Assembly: GCA_947359465.1 (NCBI GenBank)
Contig: OX375882.1
Coordinates: 54,186,509-54,250,508 of the forward strand
Direction: 5' to 3'
Length of the DNA: 64,000 nucleotides
Origin: Metellina segmentata
Lineage: Eukaryota; Arthropoda; Arachnida; Araneae; Tetragnathidae
Shown here: positions 1-15,500 of the stretch, one piece after another
Numbering within the stretch: the stretch's first letter is position 1
How the letters are laid out: every line of letters starts with the position of its first letter
Notes under the pieces: generated by a model
What the model was told of the DNA's origin: nothing
Seen by the model: the letters and a program-made list of their open reading frames with translations, nothing else
Databases searched by the model: none
Position numbers and translations under genes: made by a program

Positions 1-431
1 TTTCCGAAATGTCTCAATCTTTTAAGAAGGTTACAAACACAAACACGAATGAGTCAACAGGAACTGAACAAGCCCAAAATCTGTGGCAGAACATAAGAAA
101 ACCTACAGATAAATTTTAAAAACTAAATATCTCTAAACTTAAACGTCACATTCATTTCTAATGCCCACTCAACAGTCATGCGATGCATTCTATGCCCAAA
201 AGACTAGTGGCCGCAACTCCAACACAGACCTCAAAATTTATTTAAAAAATACTTTTGACCATTTTTTGTGTAAATATTTTTACAACTACAAAATCTGACA
301 CTGGTGATTAGCAATATACTATTGATCAAGGTATATCCTTAAACAGAGCGTATCTCAAAATTTTATTTACTATAAAGCCATTCGTACAAAAATCTAACAT
401 TCAGAAAGTATTCTTAGTTTCATTGACTCAC
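1..431. other. ANAPC1 intron, partial
   Basis: AT-rich intron between exon 32 and the next exon outside the window. I translated the minus strand near 1-110 and found no continuation of APC1. Confidence 0.7.
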
Positions 432-510
432 CCTGAGTAATAAAAAGTCTGGTCGAACCATGTCTAATAAAAACTGAGTATCTGGTGCAGTCATCCATTC
501 TGCAATGGCT
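432..510 (-). CDS. ANAPC1: ANAPC1 exon 32 (last one inside window)
   Basis: Phase 2 to 0. AIAEWMTAPDT and VRPDFLLLR match human SIADWLRAPDT and VKPEFLLLR. Donor AGG|GTGAGT. The remaining PC repeats and C-terminal domain should lie left of the window. Confidence 0.96.
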
Positions 511-3500
511 CTAGAAAAACATATTTGGTATTGAAATAAATGTAAAATATGACAACTCCTTTCATAATGCATAAACGTAAACATAATAATGTAAAATAGG
601 AAACTCGAGACAAATATACTTACTGATTATCTGTGTCAAAAAACATCATTCCTAGGGCCAGAGTGGCACCAGGACTAGTTACATCAACATTCACATTATC
701 ACCTTCACGTATTTGATAGCTTGGAGATTTGTGTTTTTCTTTATGAATGCCAGTCTAATGTAGAAAACAAGTTTTAACTTATGAGTTTTAATTGCAACTT
801 ATGAAATGATTAAATATAATACTAATATCTGACAATTGACCTCTTTGGCACTACAATGGATGTACTAACAGCTAATTTGTACTATCGTTAACTATTACAG
901 GGTCCCTACTTAATTTTAGAAATAAAATTCTCTAACTTTTCCAGGTTTTCCTGACAAATTTTTACAAAATTCCAGGTCATACTTAAGTTATTTCACAACA
1001 TTTTTAAGGTGAAAAACCAAGAAATAATTTTGCACAAACATACACATATTAAATGGCCCCAATAATAAAAACCAATTTAAGAATTATACACAGTAAAAAT
1101 TAATACACAAACACAAGTAATTTTGCATTAAAATAACTTATTCAAACAAACCAACATATTTTACTCCACTCAATTTGTGATTTAATGTATCACAAGCATG
1201 AAATTCTCCAATTTAAGCCAGTGGGCAAAACAAAATTCTATACCTGTAAAATATTAGCTGTTTCCTTTAAAGCCAGTGGGCAAAACAAAATTGTATACCT
1301 GTAAAATATTAGCTGTTTCCTTTAAAAACGATTGAAAAATTCAATTCATAAAATAAAGTGATACAAAACTGTGTATGAATCTTATAAGCTACTTTTCTGC
1401 AAAGCGCTTGAGAAGCTGTGATCAAACATTTTCCAGATTATTGATGCGATTTTCCAGGTTTTAGACCAAATTTCATCATTTTCCCTGACTTTTTGGACAA
1501 AATTAAATACTTTGACAATTCCAGGTTCTCACTGACCTGTGGCAACTCTGCTATTAATACCCAATCATGATTAAAACCAGGGACCTACTAGGTGGCAGAG
1601 AAATGCCATGACCACTGTAATAGTTATGTTGTTTTTACCCATCTCAATTGGCATACACAAATTACACCAAATGTATTAGACTCCTCGACTTAAGGCCCTG
1701 AAGAACTAGCTTTGACCAGTGGGAGCTAAGGTGTACTCAGGCAAAGCCTGAGTTGAATGGAATTTGAAGAACAGAGGGAAAGGCTTGCAAACCAATTCGA
1801 TCTTCATTGGCTTAGTCTATGTAGACTCTAGTGAGCAGTTATACAAAAAAAATGAACTGTCACATGATATATTTTTGTGAATATAACACATGTGTAATGT
1901 TAAAATAGAATGCATTAATAGGTGAGTAAAACAAAAATTTAAAACTGTGATAAAATACCCTCGTTAAGGTGTTCTGTTTATTAAATTTTAAACTGGAAGA
2001 TATATATAAACACTTTGAAAGAGTGCACAAGGATTTTTATTGTTTTATCACTAAAGATTTAACAATGGTTTAATTCAAAGATCATGTTTGCAAATTTAAA
2101 AGAAAACTTTCTTTTAAAAGTTTCGACTGCATTTCTCTATGCAACATAGGATTCAACGAGAAAACATCTAACCAAAATAATGAAACAAAAATGTCATGTC
2201 TTAAAAATTTCTCCTTGCTGTCTATCATTAGACTGCTGTCGAGTTTCATCAGACACTCCTAGTAGCACATTTCTCCATGTTTAATTACTTCCCACGTACA
2301 CTGCTCAAATAATTTACATTTTAATGAAACAGTGAAATCGGCGAATGAAACCTGCAGTTGGTTTTGTATGATTTATATCTATTTTTTTTTTTGCTATCTG
2401 CCAATTCGAAAATATCCATTTCTGTGACACAAACATTAGTGAAATACATAAAGATACTAAATATTTTATCTTTTCTAATACAGAATTAAGAAATGTTATG
2501 AATCATTTTATAACGGCAATAAAAAATTATTGCTTCTCAATTTTGAAATAAAATCAATTCCAATGTAAGAAAGATTACATTTACATACCAATGGTCTTTT
2601 GTGCCCTCCAACCATATAATGATATAACTGATCAGCCATAGGAAAATCTGCAACACCAGACATTTCTTTGCCTTTCTAAAAAGCACAAAAAACAACTATG
2701 TGAATAAAAAGCTCAAATATTGTTTCTTCCACAATCACCTTTTATTACACAGGAAAGAAGCCTGAGAGATCAAGTATACAAAATCTGTAATAAATATAAC
2801 AAATTAATGTACAGTAGAACAATTATCCAGCATTGTGGCATTGAGCCACAAAGGTTTCCTTTTCAGCTGACTTCTGTAATTGCGCTTCATAGATTCGATA
2901 ACTGATTGGTTCATCGGCTGCAACAAACTCGTCATGTTAGGTTGCAAGAAGAATGCTTTGAAATGTCCATTTTCTCTTTCAAAAAGTCACACTGAAAGTG
3001 ATAAAAGTGGTGACTCATCGCTTGTGTACTAGCGCATTTTTTATCATCTCTACTAATATAAAAGGAACTGTTTTTTTGTTTGTGTGTTTGTTTCTCAGCT
3101 GCAAAATCCTGACTGTCTATGGCACTTACAGCAATGAGATTTGACATACAGGTAGCCCAAATTGTTTGCAATTTTTGGGTCGCGGCGCAATTTTAAAATT
3201 CAATCTAGAAGATTTTAAAATGAATTTAATAGTTTTATTCTCCATCGGTTTTTCAACACGTTTCTACCAGAGAGAGAAGAAATGCCGGAAATGACCTTAC
3301 CATGTCAGCCATTCCTCCGACAGAACATGGAGAAAATTATTTTTTTTCGTTTCCGCTTTGATTTTGCCTGAGGAATGATTTACAGTCACAGTTCTTTTTT
3401 TCTATCTCCTAGACCGTTAAAGATAGAGTAAAAATTGCAACAAATTTGACATCAGCGGAAAATTTCAGTTTAGATTAATACCTAAAAATAGGATTTTTTT

Positions 3501-6500
3501 TAAATAAATAATTTTTAAATTGAATAGATCTTCAACGGATTTTAAATCTGCGGAAAATTTTTCACCAGATTGATACCTTACATCACAGTGTTGCCAAGCA
3601 GTGGCTAGTTCACAATAAGAAACAAAATGCAGATTTTTTGCTGATTTTTTTTTTCTTAAAGCGATCCAGATAATTGGAGTTCTACTGTATTTCTAAAAAA
3701 TGAGCAGGTATTGCAAGCCCTAGTGGTATACAACTTGACATATTAAATTAGTACACTCAGATAAGAAACTCTTTTACTTATTCCCAATCAAATCCCCTCA
3801 GAGATTTATTTTCTTTAAGTAAACACACACATCACAATTCTGTGGTACCCTTGTGATTTACCCTCCCCTTTGTTTCATCCTTGACCACCTTCCTTTTTTT
3901 CCTTCTTTGTTGATTAGTTGACATCTGTCTCGTGTTAGGGCAGGCTTGGCCAAATATGGCTCAAGCGCCACAAAATCCAAAACCAATCAATCAATTTTTG
4001 GTCTGTGAACATGTCAATGTTTCTCTAGAAATGGGAATTAAAAGGTTACTTGCTTCAAGTAGTTTTGAAATAAATTGGAAAAATATTTTGTATGCCATGA
4101 AAGTGTGAATTAGAAAAAATTTCTGTTTTCAGAAGTATTCATAATTAGATTGCTTAATGTATTGTCAGCTTAAAGTGAAACAAGATAAAAATTTACAAGA
4201 TATATGTTTTCTAGACCAGATTATGGTTAGTTTTAAATTGATAAAGTCCACTAAGTTTTATTTTCCTTAGCAGGAAGGCTAGATGTTTTCTTGAGAAACA
4301 CACTTAATGAGTTGAGCAGTCAGTATAATTTTTTCCTTTTCGTTTTCTCAGAACTATGTTTTTGACTTAGTGTGTTTTACGTGTAAGTCAACAGTATTTA
4401 GAATTATTTTTAAAAGTTTTAGAATCTGTATAGTGTTTAACTCATATTTTTAGATAATTTAGAACAAAGAAAGTATAATTTGAGCAAGTTGTTTTTGAAC
4501 CCACTATATAACTCACCAAAAAGTATAATATATCAGAGGGTTACTGTATTACCATTACAATTAATACCTACTTCCATTTTCAGTCACTGCAGTAATATAA
4601 AAATCAGAAATTAAAAATATCACTTAAAAATAGGCCTAACCCCTAATGTTATCAGTCCCAATGCTAAGCCAGCAGCTAACGAATAACTTTCTCTGTCAAT
4701 ACTGTGCTCCATTTCCGGTCCTGGTGGTCTTCCTATTTCTCCTAACAATACTTCGGCCATATGATGATGACCAGAACCTTGGTACAAAAGTCCGAGTCCC
4801 ATTACAGCAGCAACTTGAACAGCAGGGGCTACATCTAGTTCAGTTGATGTGGGCGGTAACAGGGCTTCGATGTGTATGCTAAGTAGTTTTGTGGCGCTTA
4901 AGTCCATTGAACCCCGTCTGAAAATAAAAAATTCAACCCAAATATATTGTAAAATTATATAAAATTAATCACAAATGAATCATAAGTTTATAACATCAAT
5001 AAGCTCTCTGCTTACTTTGCAGCCGAGACACCTAGAAGAATGCCAACACTAGTAAGCTCATGACCCTGCAAATAAATTTTCAATTACAATTTTGTAATGC
5101 TTTTACATCAAGTAAGAGAAATAAAGAAATATTATTACTTTGCATAAGTAATCATGTATGCTTAAGGTCGTAAGTCTGGACAAATGTCCATTTAGTCCCA
5201 AGGCCATAAGGAAACCTGCATGCTCTGTAGGGGTGTCATTTCCACTGCTTCGAGGCTTGTTGTAAACCATCCAGGTTGAATCAATCTAAATGTACAGAAA
5301 CAAATAGAGGCATTTAGATTCAAAACCAGCTCAATCCACCATCATAAATTTCACAGGAGACACCAAAAACATTTTACGGCCACGTATCATGGTAAAGATT
5401 TTTTTTTATTAAGTTTTATTGGGAACGAGGGAGGTATCCAATTATTTAAGGCATACTTTCAATATTGTAGAAGTTCCAGGTTACCTAAAATTTAAAGTTT
5501 GAATTTAGCTGGTTTTGAAGCAATCTGAGTGGATAAGTAGTTTTTTTTGATGGAAGTTGAAATTACTCTCAATTCATTGGTCCAAGACCCCCCCCCCCTT
5601 TTTGTAAACCTAGTTTCAATGGAAAAACAAAAGAAAAGACGGCCCAATTCTGATTTTAGGTATAAAAAAAAGTAAAAGTGGATTGCGTGGGGGGGGGGGG
5701 TCAGCTCATTTTTTGGGTGAATTTCCATTATAAATGAGAAAAATAGCAAATACTCCAATATTTTCAAGTTTTAGAGATGGAAAACTAATTAATCTGTTAA
5801 GATGTAACCTCAGTAGGCAATCTGTTATCTAGAACGACAGGAGCACTCCTAGTGCCTAGACTGGAAACGTTGGATTGAACCACTTTTGATCTAAACCTAT
5901 GTCTGAACACATTTTTAGACTTGATTGAGCTGATTTAGGTCAGTAACTGCTCTGCTAGGGGATGCAGTGTATTGAGAACTTGTGAGAAGAAAAACTATTT
6001 TGCAAGAAAATCTGGATTGAGCTGCTTTTAAAACTAACTGTCTCAAGTATAGCCACATCACTGATAGAATTATCCACAATAGCAAAAAAACGATCTGCAA
6101 TTCACGTGAAGCCTTTAAAGGATATGCTAAAAATAATTTTTTTAAAAGAAAAGGGATCAAAACCTATTACCTTATTTGAATGTGTTTTAAGCATAACAAG
6201 AATTTAGTTTTTAAATTGAAAGTGCAACTCCCTAATGCATCACCTCTCATTTAGACCACAAAGATTATTTTACAATATATTGCAGAAGAAAGGAGTGAAC
6301 AGAATAGAAACTTTAAATATACAATTCTATACTACCTTTGATGCATTGAGTGATATGGATAATCCAGCAGCTACACCATTGTGAAAAAGTGGCCACATAT
6401 TCATATTTGGTGGAACATCAATATGTGACAAATCTACAGTTGTGTTTCTGAAATAATTAAAAGAAGTTAAAAATGATTCCTCTTTAAATTAAAAAATTAC

Positions 6501-9500
6501 TTTCATTAGACAAAAGATATTAGCCTGAGCTACACTATTTGAAAATGTTTCTAAAGATTTTCAAAAATATAAATTTACCTTGGTGGAGCACGTCCAGTTA
6601 GACACAATTTAGGTATAGGCAAAGCTTCAGTTACTACAGGGTTATAAGCTCGTAAGGTAAACATACCTCTGAAACATAAGGGATTTATGAGACAGATGGT
6701 AAAACTATTGAGATTTCACAAAAAAAAGTAAGTTTTATAGACAATGTTTTAAAGTATGCACTGTATATATTAAAATGTATGGATAAACATATGTACGGTG
6801 GTCATAAAGTAACTTCCCGGAACAAATCAGAATGATATTTGAGATTTTAAGGTATGCACTCGAAAGTTATGTAAACAACAAGAATCAAGCTCTCATTGAT
6901 AATAAAGTTTGCAAATTTCTGACACCTACTTTTTTTTTATTTCAATGTGATTAGCACAGTGAAAAACCAAATGTGACATTGAAATTGTATCTTTAACTCT
7001 AAAATAAAATTGTGTACGAATACTGTCTAAGAAGATGAGTGTGAACGACCAAAGAGGAAATGCAAGGAAGCACATAACTCACTTAGCACTTATTGCAAAA
7101 TGCCAATAGACACTAGTATTTGCACTAAAGGTAAATATTATGGTTTCTTGCTACTTTCTTTTCCTTTTTGTCAGTAACATCGTTTTCTTTCTTAGTGTTC
7201 TTGTACAGTATATTCATGAGACCTAAAGGTAAAATTCCAACACCATTTTGGTTCTTTGCTAGACCGATCACATTGCAATAAAAAATTAGCTGTTGTTATT
7301 TGAAATTTGTTAACTGTGACCGTAACCATGAGAATGTGATTTTTGTTACTTACATAACTCATGAGTGCATATCTTGAAATATCTAAATCTCAAGTTTCAT
7401 TCTGATTTGTTGAAAATTGGAAAATTGTGGTCGACAGGGGCTTGTATATAGGGAAAGTTTTACTTTATAACCACTTTGTATACAAAAAACATTCACCATC
7501 CTTATCAAGAATGAGTTCTTAGAAAATAAATTTAATGGAAGGCTTTTGCAATCAAAATTAAAATCACAAAGGAAAGAAATTCTGAACAATCGATTATATT
7601 TGTTCCTAATCCATGAACAAACAAACTATACTTTTTGTTTCTTACTTACAATACAATAGAATACACATTCTTTTAACATTTTCATATTTTTGTGCAATTG
7701 AACTTATGTGTGTAAATTTAGGTTTAAATAACCATACCTTCCAACAGTAGCAGCCATAGTACGAATGCAAAGGTTATAAAGATGTCTCTCTTGCTCTTCT
7801 ATAAACTCATGATCACTAAAATAAAATTAAATAAATTACCTAATTTTGATTTAAAAAAAAAAAAAACAGTAATTAGTGGAATTTTGCTTTCATGAAATAT
7901 ATTTAGCATTTATACAATATCCATAACTTTAAATCAGTATAATTTTGACTTTTCAACTTGCAAAATTTTGAAGGAAAATATATATTACCTAACTTCAGGT
8001 CTTTGCTGTAATGCTATTCTCACAGGTTTTGAAGATTGCAACATGTGGAAGACGTCATGAACTCTGTGATCTTGCCCAAAACGCAAACGTAGTACCTGTA
8101 GAAATGAAAAGTGTTTGAAAAGTAAATTAGACAAGCAAAAGCATGCAGAAAAATTCCTTTCTCAATAAAAATAATAACTTTGTTAAATATTGCACTCATG
8201 GGTAACTAAATAAAACAAAATTAATTAACATTTGATGATTGTATTCTAGTTTGTCTATCAGGGCAGCTATTTTGTGCGTTGCGAAAGTCACACGCCTCGC
8301 AAATCGAAAACAGACAGATTTTTATAAGTTTTCAAGTCTTTAAAGTGTATTTGCGAGCTAATCAAGAGCCGATCAACGATTTGTATATCGCGTATGAAGG
8401 GTTGCCATTCAAGCAATCCAGTTTCCGAATCATCGCAGATGCCAAACTTGCAAGCAGTTTTATCGCCGATCAGCCGCTAAAAAAAGGTCAGAAATATTGT
8501 GAAAAAATATCGTAATTTGAAAACTGAATTTTGTTTTCAAAGGAAAATAAGCACTTCCTAAGGACTATTGATGAAAAATAAGTACTTCTAAGGGCTCTTA
8601 GAAATGAAAAGTCAAAATAAGCACTTTCTAAGCGCACGTGGGAAATATTAAATGGAATACATATTTTAAAATTATTCTTGCAAAAGGTAAAAACTAACTT
8701 CCAGGTCTAAGTGATGTAAACCATCATCATTATCTTTAGCATTAGACTTGCCACATTCTTGCTTTGGTTTAGTTGGCTGTGGGATTATGCGTTTCTTGTC
8801 AGTTGATTGTAATGATGATAGATCACGTCTACCTATGAAATAGTGGGAGTTAAGAGGGTTAGTCATATAACCAAATAACATGTATAGATTAGAACTAAAT
8901 AAAGCACATATGGAGAAGTAAAATAAATATGGAATAACATACCAATTAAATCGAACAAGTCTTTTGACCACAATCCAGAAGGTTCATGTCGACAACTCAG
9001 TAAGGCATCTTTTATAGGTAGAGCGAGACCAATTGGTAATGAATTAATATCTTTAATATTAAGACCTAAAAATACAGATGTTTTAATAAAACATAAATTT
9101 TTATAAACTGTTTAAAATAAACAGAATATATAATTTCACAAACCTAATTTGGTTATAAGAAAAACTGCTGCTTTCTTTGGATTACTGTTGATTTTATAAC
9201 ATGATGCCAGTAATCTGTCATTAATAGGATCTTTCACTCTGATACCTGAAATGTAAGTAGGACAGGTACAAAGCATCAGTATTGTTCCCAGTAATAAAAA
9301 GGCCATTATATTCATGCAAACATAATTAAGAATGATTAAATATTATACGAGGGCTGAATGAAAAGCAATGCCTCCAACAGAATTACTTGTGGTTGAATGG
9401 GTATATTTTAACAAACAAAATGTAAAAAGTTTCCTTGGAATGTGCACTTAAATTACAGAGCTTTATTTCTTAACATGATCGCCAGATAAAAACTTCCACC

Positions 9501-12500
9501 AACAATGAACACGTTTAGGGAAGCCGTCATGGAAGAACTCCACCCTGTTTCCTGAACCGGCTCCTGACTGCTGTCTGATTTTCATCATTAGAGTTGTATT
9601 GATTTCTACATGTTTTCTTTTATTTTAGGGGGAAATGGAAATCACACGGCGCCAAGCCTGGACTTTATGATGGATACACAACTGACAAATTTCAGCCCTC
9701 CCATGGTGGCACGAGAAGTGTATGGCCTAGCAGTGTCCTGTTTCAACAAAACATTTTCTTCTTCTCTTCAAATTCTTCTCAAGTGTTTTTTTAGAGATCA
9801 ACGATTTTTCCAAAACACTTAATCCATTCGTTTCTTGTGAAACTCATTGGTTGCTGACAGAGATGGACCAACTCTTTTTCACACAATTCCAGTGTCCCAG
9901 CATCACTATCTTTACATCTGTTGCACAGTGCTAATTCATTACCATATACACAACTTGTATTCCTCAATACATTTCCACTGGAGCAACACTTTCTACTGTC
10001 AAGAAATCTATGACAGTATGTTGCCTAAAATGTAGTGACAAGCTTCCTTTCACAAGGTTTCTTGAAGCAATAACAAACAACCCTTCAATGGGATAACTTC
10101 CCCTTAACTGATATTGTAGAGGGAACAACTAGATTGTACTAAAACCTGTTTTGTGACAGTGCTGCTACCTGTTGACAAAAAATGTTGAAAAACCTGTTAA
10201 CAAAGAAGGTATTACTTTTCATTCAACCTCATATGATGAGGGTAGATATGAAAAATGGCATGGATTGTAGTTTGTCTATTATTTAGCTTTGGGACTAGAA
10301 ATCAACACTGAATGAAATTGACTGAATAAATTTTGTAAATTTATAGGGATATGAAAAAGCTAGAAAATAATCTTTGGTAAATTACCTGTTACTGGAACTA
10401 CTAAAAGATAATCTTTTATTCTTAACACAGGCTTTTCGATAGAGGTTAGGACAGCATAAACCTAAACAGAAATACAATTTATGAATTAAATAAATTTCCT
10501 TCATTGAACTCTTTAATAGTATTCTCATATGTTAGAAATTTTGAGTGGATTGAGATTCATTGAATACAAATAACCATAAAAAATATTGAATACTTGTTAG
10601 GAAAATACACACAGTTAACACATGTTTAAATGAACCCTGTTTTCATGATTTTGCATACTTATATGAAATTTCCTCAAGTCCTGTCCGGGAATATTTTTTA
10701 TAATGCCTGACCACTGGCCATTCAGCCTTTGGGGTGAATTGGCAGCTATTTATAAAGGAGCCCCAGTGGGTGAGCCACTAACAGATTCAATCAACAATTA
10801 CAAACTGGGATTCGAAACAGTGATCTCCTAGGTGGCAGACAAGCACAATGACCACTATACCAGTTAGTAGACAAAAGAAGCATACATTATAGTCCAGATA
10901 TAAAATACATTAATTTCCATTATCAAACAAACAATTCTGTAGCCTGCAAGTTGGAAGTCAAGTTATGTGGTTTTGAATGAGTCCAAGTCTATTCTCTAAA
11001 TTAGGTATTATGTTGAAATCTAAATAAAGTGCTCCCACAACTGGCATTTTTGATGCTGCTACAAGTTCATTGTTGAAAGCGATAGCAGTGATAGCCAGTT
11101 GGTGGAGGAAAAACCATTCATGGTGATCGCCAATAATGTTTTGGCATATGGCAGCCTTCATTCACACCTTTTTTAAAACTAGACTGACCTCAAGTTCATT
11201 TCTTGTATGTCTGACCAAATTATACAAACTTTTTTCTTGATGCATGGGGTTTGTAAACACATGCGCTGACTATATTTAAAAAATTATAATTATAAACATG
11301 AAAATGTCTCATATCAATAGTGTGCAACAAAAAATGGCAAACTATTAACAAACCAAACCACAGCAATAATTTTCATGTTAAATATTAATTACAAATTAAT
11401 CTTGCTTTTATTGAACACAGAGTAAAATCATAAATTCTGAAACTTCAACTGTAAAAATTACACTTACTAAAATGATCTGTTGAAGCATTCTTGTGACATT
11501 TGGAATATAAGGAAATGATTCAATTATTCCAGCTGTGAGATATTTTTTGATGCACTGATAAATACAGGGTACTGATGAAAAGTAGCTTGGGAATTGTATT
11601 TTCTGTACTTCAGCTTAAAAAGAAAGCATTTTTAAATCAAGAAAGCTAGTCTACTTCAATGAATAATTAGATTTAAAAAAAAAACTGTGGAAATGTGTAT
11701 ACTCACAATCTGGAAGTATGAAAAGTTTTCCAATGGAATTAAATTGATCTGGAAAATCTTTCCAATAATGGTCCAAAAACTTAAATTGCCTTAACTCTCT
11801 GCAATTTAACAAAAAACAAAAATGAAAATTAGAAAGTCTACAACCCAATTTGACATTAACTTATGTTCTATGATATATATAATGTAATACATTAACTACA
11901 TTTATTTGTATTATCATGCACCCATCAATAAATGAGTTGTTTCGTTTTTATGGCACAAGGGGCAAATCTGCCAAATATATGTTTTATCCATCAAGTAAAC
12001 AGACACATACACACACAAGGAAACCTCTATTAACACAGAAGAGAGAAATACACTGAGGGCAGTTACAGGAATCCAACCTGTGTAGCATATATCAGTCTGA
12101 TAACAAAGTGGGCAAGTCCATTGAGGCCCCTTCTGTGAAAGGAAACTTGAATTCTGGAAAATCAGAAATAATTGAAGTGATTTAAGAAAACAAACATTTT
12201 GAGAAAACTAAGTATATAGGATTTCAATTGCACGTTTGAATGTTTTCTGGTTTCAAACATCCTGCAATAATAAATCTGAAGCCTAGCGCTATTCATCTCT
12301 GTTGAACTAAAAGTATTCCAAAGTAGGCTATTGATTAGGGTTCCCACTCTATTCCAGAAATAAAATTCTCTGATTTTTACAGGTTTTCAAGACACATTTT
12401 TACAAAATTCTAGGTCATACAATTAACAACATTTTAAAGGTGGAAAACCAAGAAATAATTTAGCCTTTAATAGCCAATGATAAAAACCAATTTAAGAATC

Positions 12501-15500
12501 ATGCACTGTAAAACTTAATACACAAAAGCACAAGTAATTTTGCATTAAAATAACTTATTCAAATAATTCAACATATTTCACTCAAACCAATTTGTGATTT
12601 AATGTATCATAAGCATGAAACTCTTTAATTTAAGCCAGTGGACGAAACAAAATTCTTTACCTGTTAAATATCAATTTAAAATACAATTTGAAAAATTCTA
12701 TTTGTAATATAAAGTGATACAAAACTGTGTACGAAACGTACTGCCTACTTTTTTTCAAAGCGTTTAAGACGCCATGATCAATCATTTTCCAGGTCATAGA
12801 GATGATTTCCCAAGTTTTGGACGAAAATGCTTAATTTTCCCTGATTGTTTTGGACAAAATTAAATTCCCTGAAAATTTCAGGTTTTCCCTGACTAGTGGA
12901 AACCCTGTTGATTTGTTGAAAGAGATTTATAGAGTCCTGTACATTTCATAGATGACTCGACAATTTAAATTTCTGGATAGCTTGAATGGGATCGTTTAAG
13001 AAAGTAGTATATCCAAAGTGGTACATTTTCCCATGCACCCATGCAAATACAAAAATTATATATATGTGAAAGAAATGGAAAAACTTATTTCTGATTGAAA
13101 TTTGATTCAGATAAAGCTAAATCATAAGGTAGGTTTTCACAAAACATTCACTCAAGAAATGTAGTCAATAATGATTTTTTCCCTGTTCATATTTTTGTAG
13201 CATGCCATGAATGAATGTAGCAGTAATATTAGCTTTGGAAAATATAAGTTAACTGATACAAATCAGTGATACATACCTGGCAATTTCAGAGAGAAAACTA
13301 CACACTTGAGATAAATCACTCCACAAGGTAACATCTAATTTGCAATCCTGTAAACAAAAAATATGTCACACGTGCCTATTCTAGTGTATACAGCAAAACC
13401 TAGATCTCCACTTGCACATTCGTAACTTTTAAAGCGAATAGAAATGGACATAAAAATATTAGACTAAGAACTCAGGGCAAATAAAATACCATTAATGATT
13501 TTTCTTCAGAAACAAAATTAAAAGAAAACCTTAAAAGTAACAACAGAATATAAAGAACAGTTGACATACTTCAAATTTATAAGAGCTAAAGAATTCAATA
13601 ATTAAATCATAAAATTGCATAAAATCAAATGAAAAATAACTTGTTTGTTAGTAACCAAGAATTTTATTACTACCTAAATAACACCATTGGATAAAAAAAC
13701 AAAAAAGACAATGGAGGTTATCAAACTATTTGATACTTTTGGAATTAAAGACATGGCCCTCTCTTGGATCTCTGACTTTATGAAGGATAGACTGATAAGA
13801 ATAAATTTAAATAACTCTATTTCTAAAACTTGAATCCTCAAATCAATTAAATTAGCAATATAAATAACAATCTGGCACAGTCTTTTCCAAACTATCTTTT
13901 GGTTTAGGCTGTGCCCGAATTAAAGGCCTTTAATTTAAGTAAACAAAAATATCAGTAGCTTTTATATAAAAATTGCATAAAATTAAACTTTAAATATATT
14001 TGAACTATTTAATACTTTATTGTTAAACTACTATTATATCAATTTAATTATAAAAGAATGTGAATTACGTCAGTAAACAGAAAGAGAAACATAGATAAAT
14101 ATTGTAAGCAGTCATATTTCTTTCTTAGAAGAGTATAAGTATAAGCTATAACACACAAAGTTTCATGACATATAGATGATACAAAAACCACAGTATTGCA
14201 ATTATTTCCCCTCCTAGAATCTTACATTTTTTGTAGAGTGCCTCTTTTCTTACTAAAAACTGAACATATCATGCCACTGTTAGGTTGGTGCCATAGTTGC
14301 ACTCCACCTCAGATTATCCTGACATGGATCTTCACCTTGAGTTACACAACTAAACCTAACTTTTTTTAAAAATACTTACAAAAAATTTATGACGTCCTTA
14401 AATAAATTAAATTTTTTAAATAAATAATTAATTTTTTAACACCATGACCAACCAACCAGCCTACCTAGAGGGTGATGCTACTCAAAAGATGGTTGGAAAA
14501 AATTATTAGCCTTTAATTTTATATCATAAATAGGGCAACTTTTTTTTAGCAGTAAAAATGAGAAAAGTTCCATTTATCCTTCCATAAAGTTGCATTTATG
14601 CAAATAAAGTTGCATTTATTTTCGATACACTAAAATGTAATAATTAAAAACTCTGATCACTAAAATCTGATAATTTTAGTCGTGTGCAGCAATATTACAA
14701 TACATTATTAAATACAGAAGAACTTGGGGGAAAATCATTTCAGGAAAGTGCAGCAAAAACCGTCTAAAGAGTGCCAAACAATGTGTTAAAGTACTTCTTG
14801 CCATTTATTTCACTTTCTTCTCTGTTAGGACGAACACTTTCTTTCCATGAACTTCTTGTTTGATCCGCAGTACTTCGACATTCACGAGATCATACACATG
14901 TGATCGAAGGGTTGATTTAGAGGGCAAAAAAATGAAATAGTAATTGCATATTAATTAATTTTGAGCTTAATTTTAAAAAGTTGCAAGAGGTTTCTTTTCT
15001 TTATACAAAAAGTTGCATTTATGTTGCGGTTATAACTCACTTACAATACACCCCACGTAGGAGGAATTTAGGTCTTAGTACTTTACATGTAGGGTAAAAC
15101 GTGTGAAAAAAAGCTGCATTTACAAATACAAATATTGACGACCTTCTACAGTCTCGAGCCCAACAAGGCTGGTCCTTTGTTTATGAATTCTCCAATTCCC
15201 ACTGACTATCCAATTGTGTCTTAAATTCGTACACTCCCTTTGAATTAACTATATTTTTTGACAATGCGTTCCAACTGTCTATTACCCTATTAAAGTAGTA
15301 GTTTTTCCTTAAATCCCGATTAAAATGTGTCTTATTCAATTTATACCCATGGCCCCTTGTTCTGTTATCCCTATTGAAATTTAAGCCCTCTGTGTCCCCT
15401 TGTTTTACAAACTTGAAAAGCTGAATCAAATCCCCCCTCCTTCTTCTTCTTTTCAGTGTATACATGTTTAGCTTACTTACACGTTCATTATAGTCGAAAT

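Noticed and set aside
4646..4882. Plus-strand ORF opposite ANAPC1 exon 29
   Set aside because: Antisense shadow of a strongly conserved coding exon.
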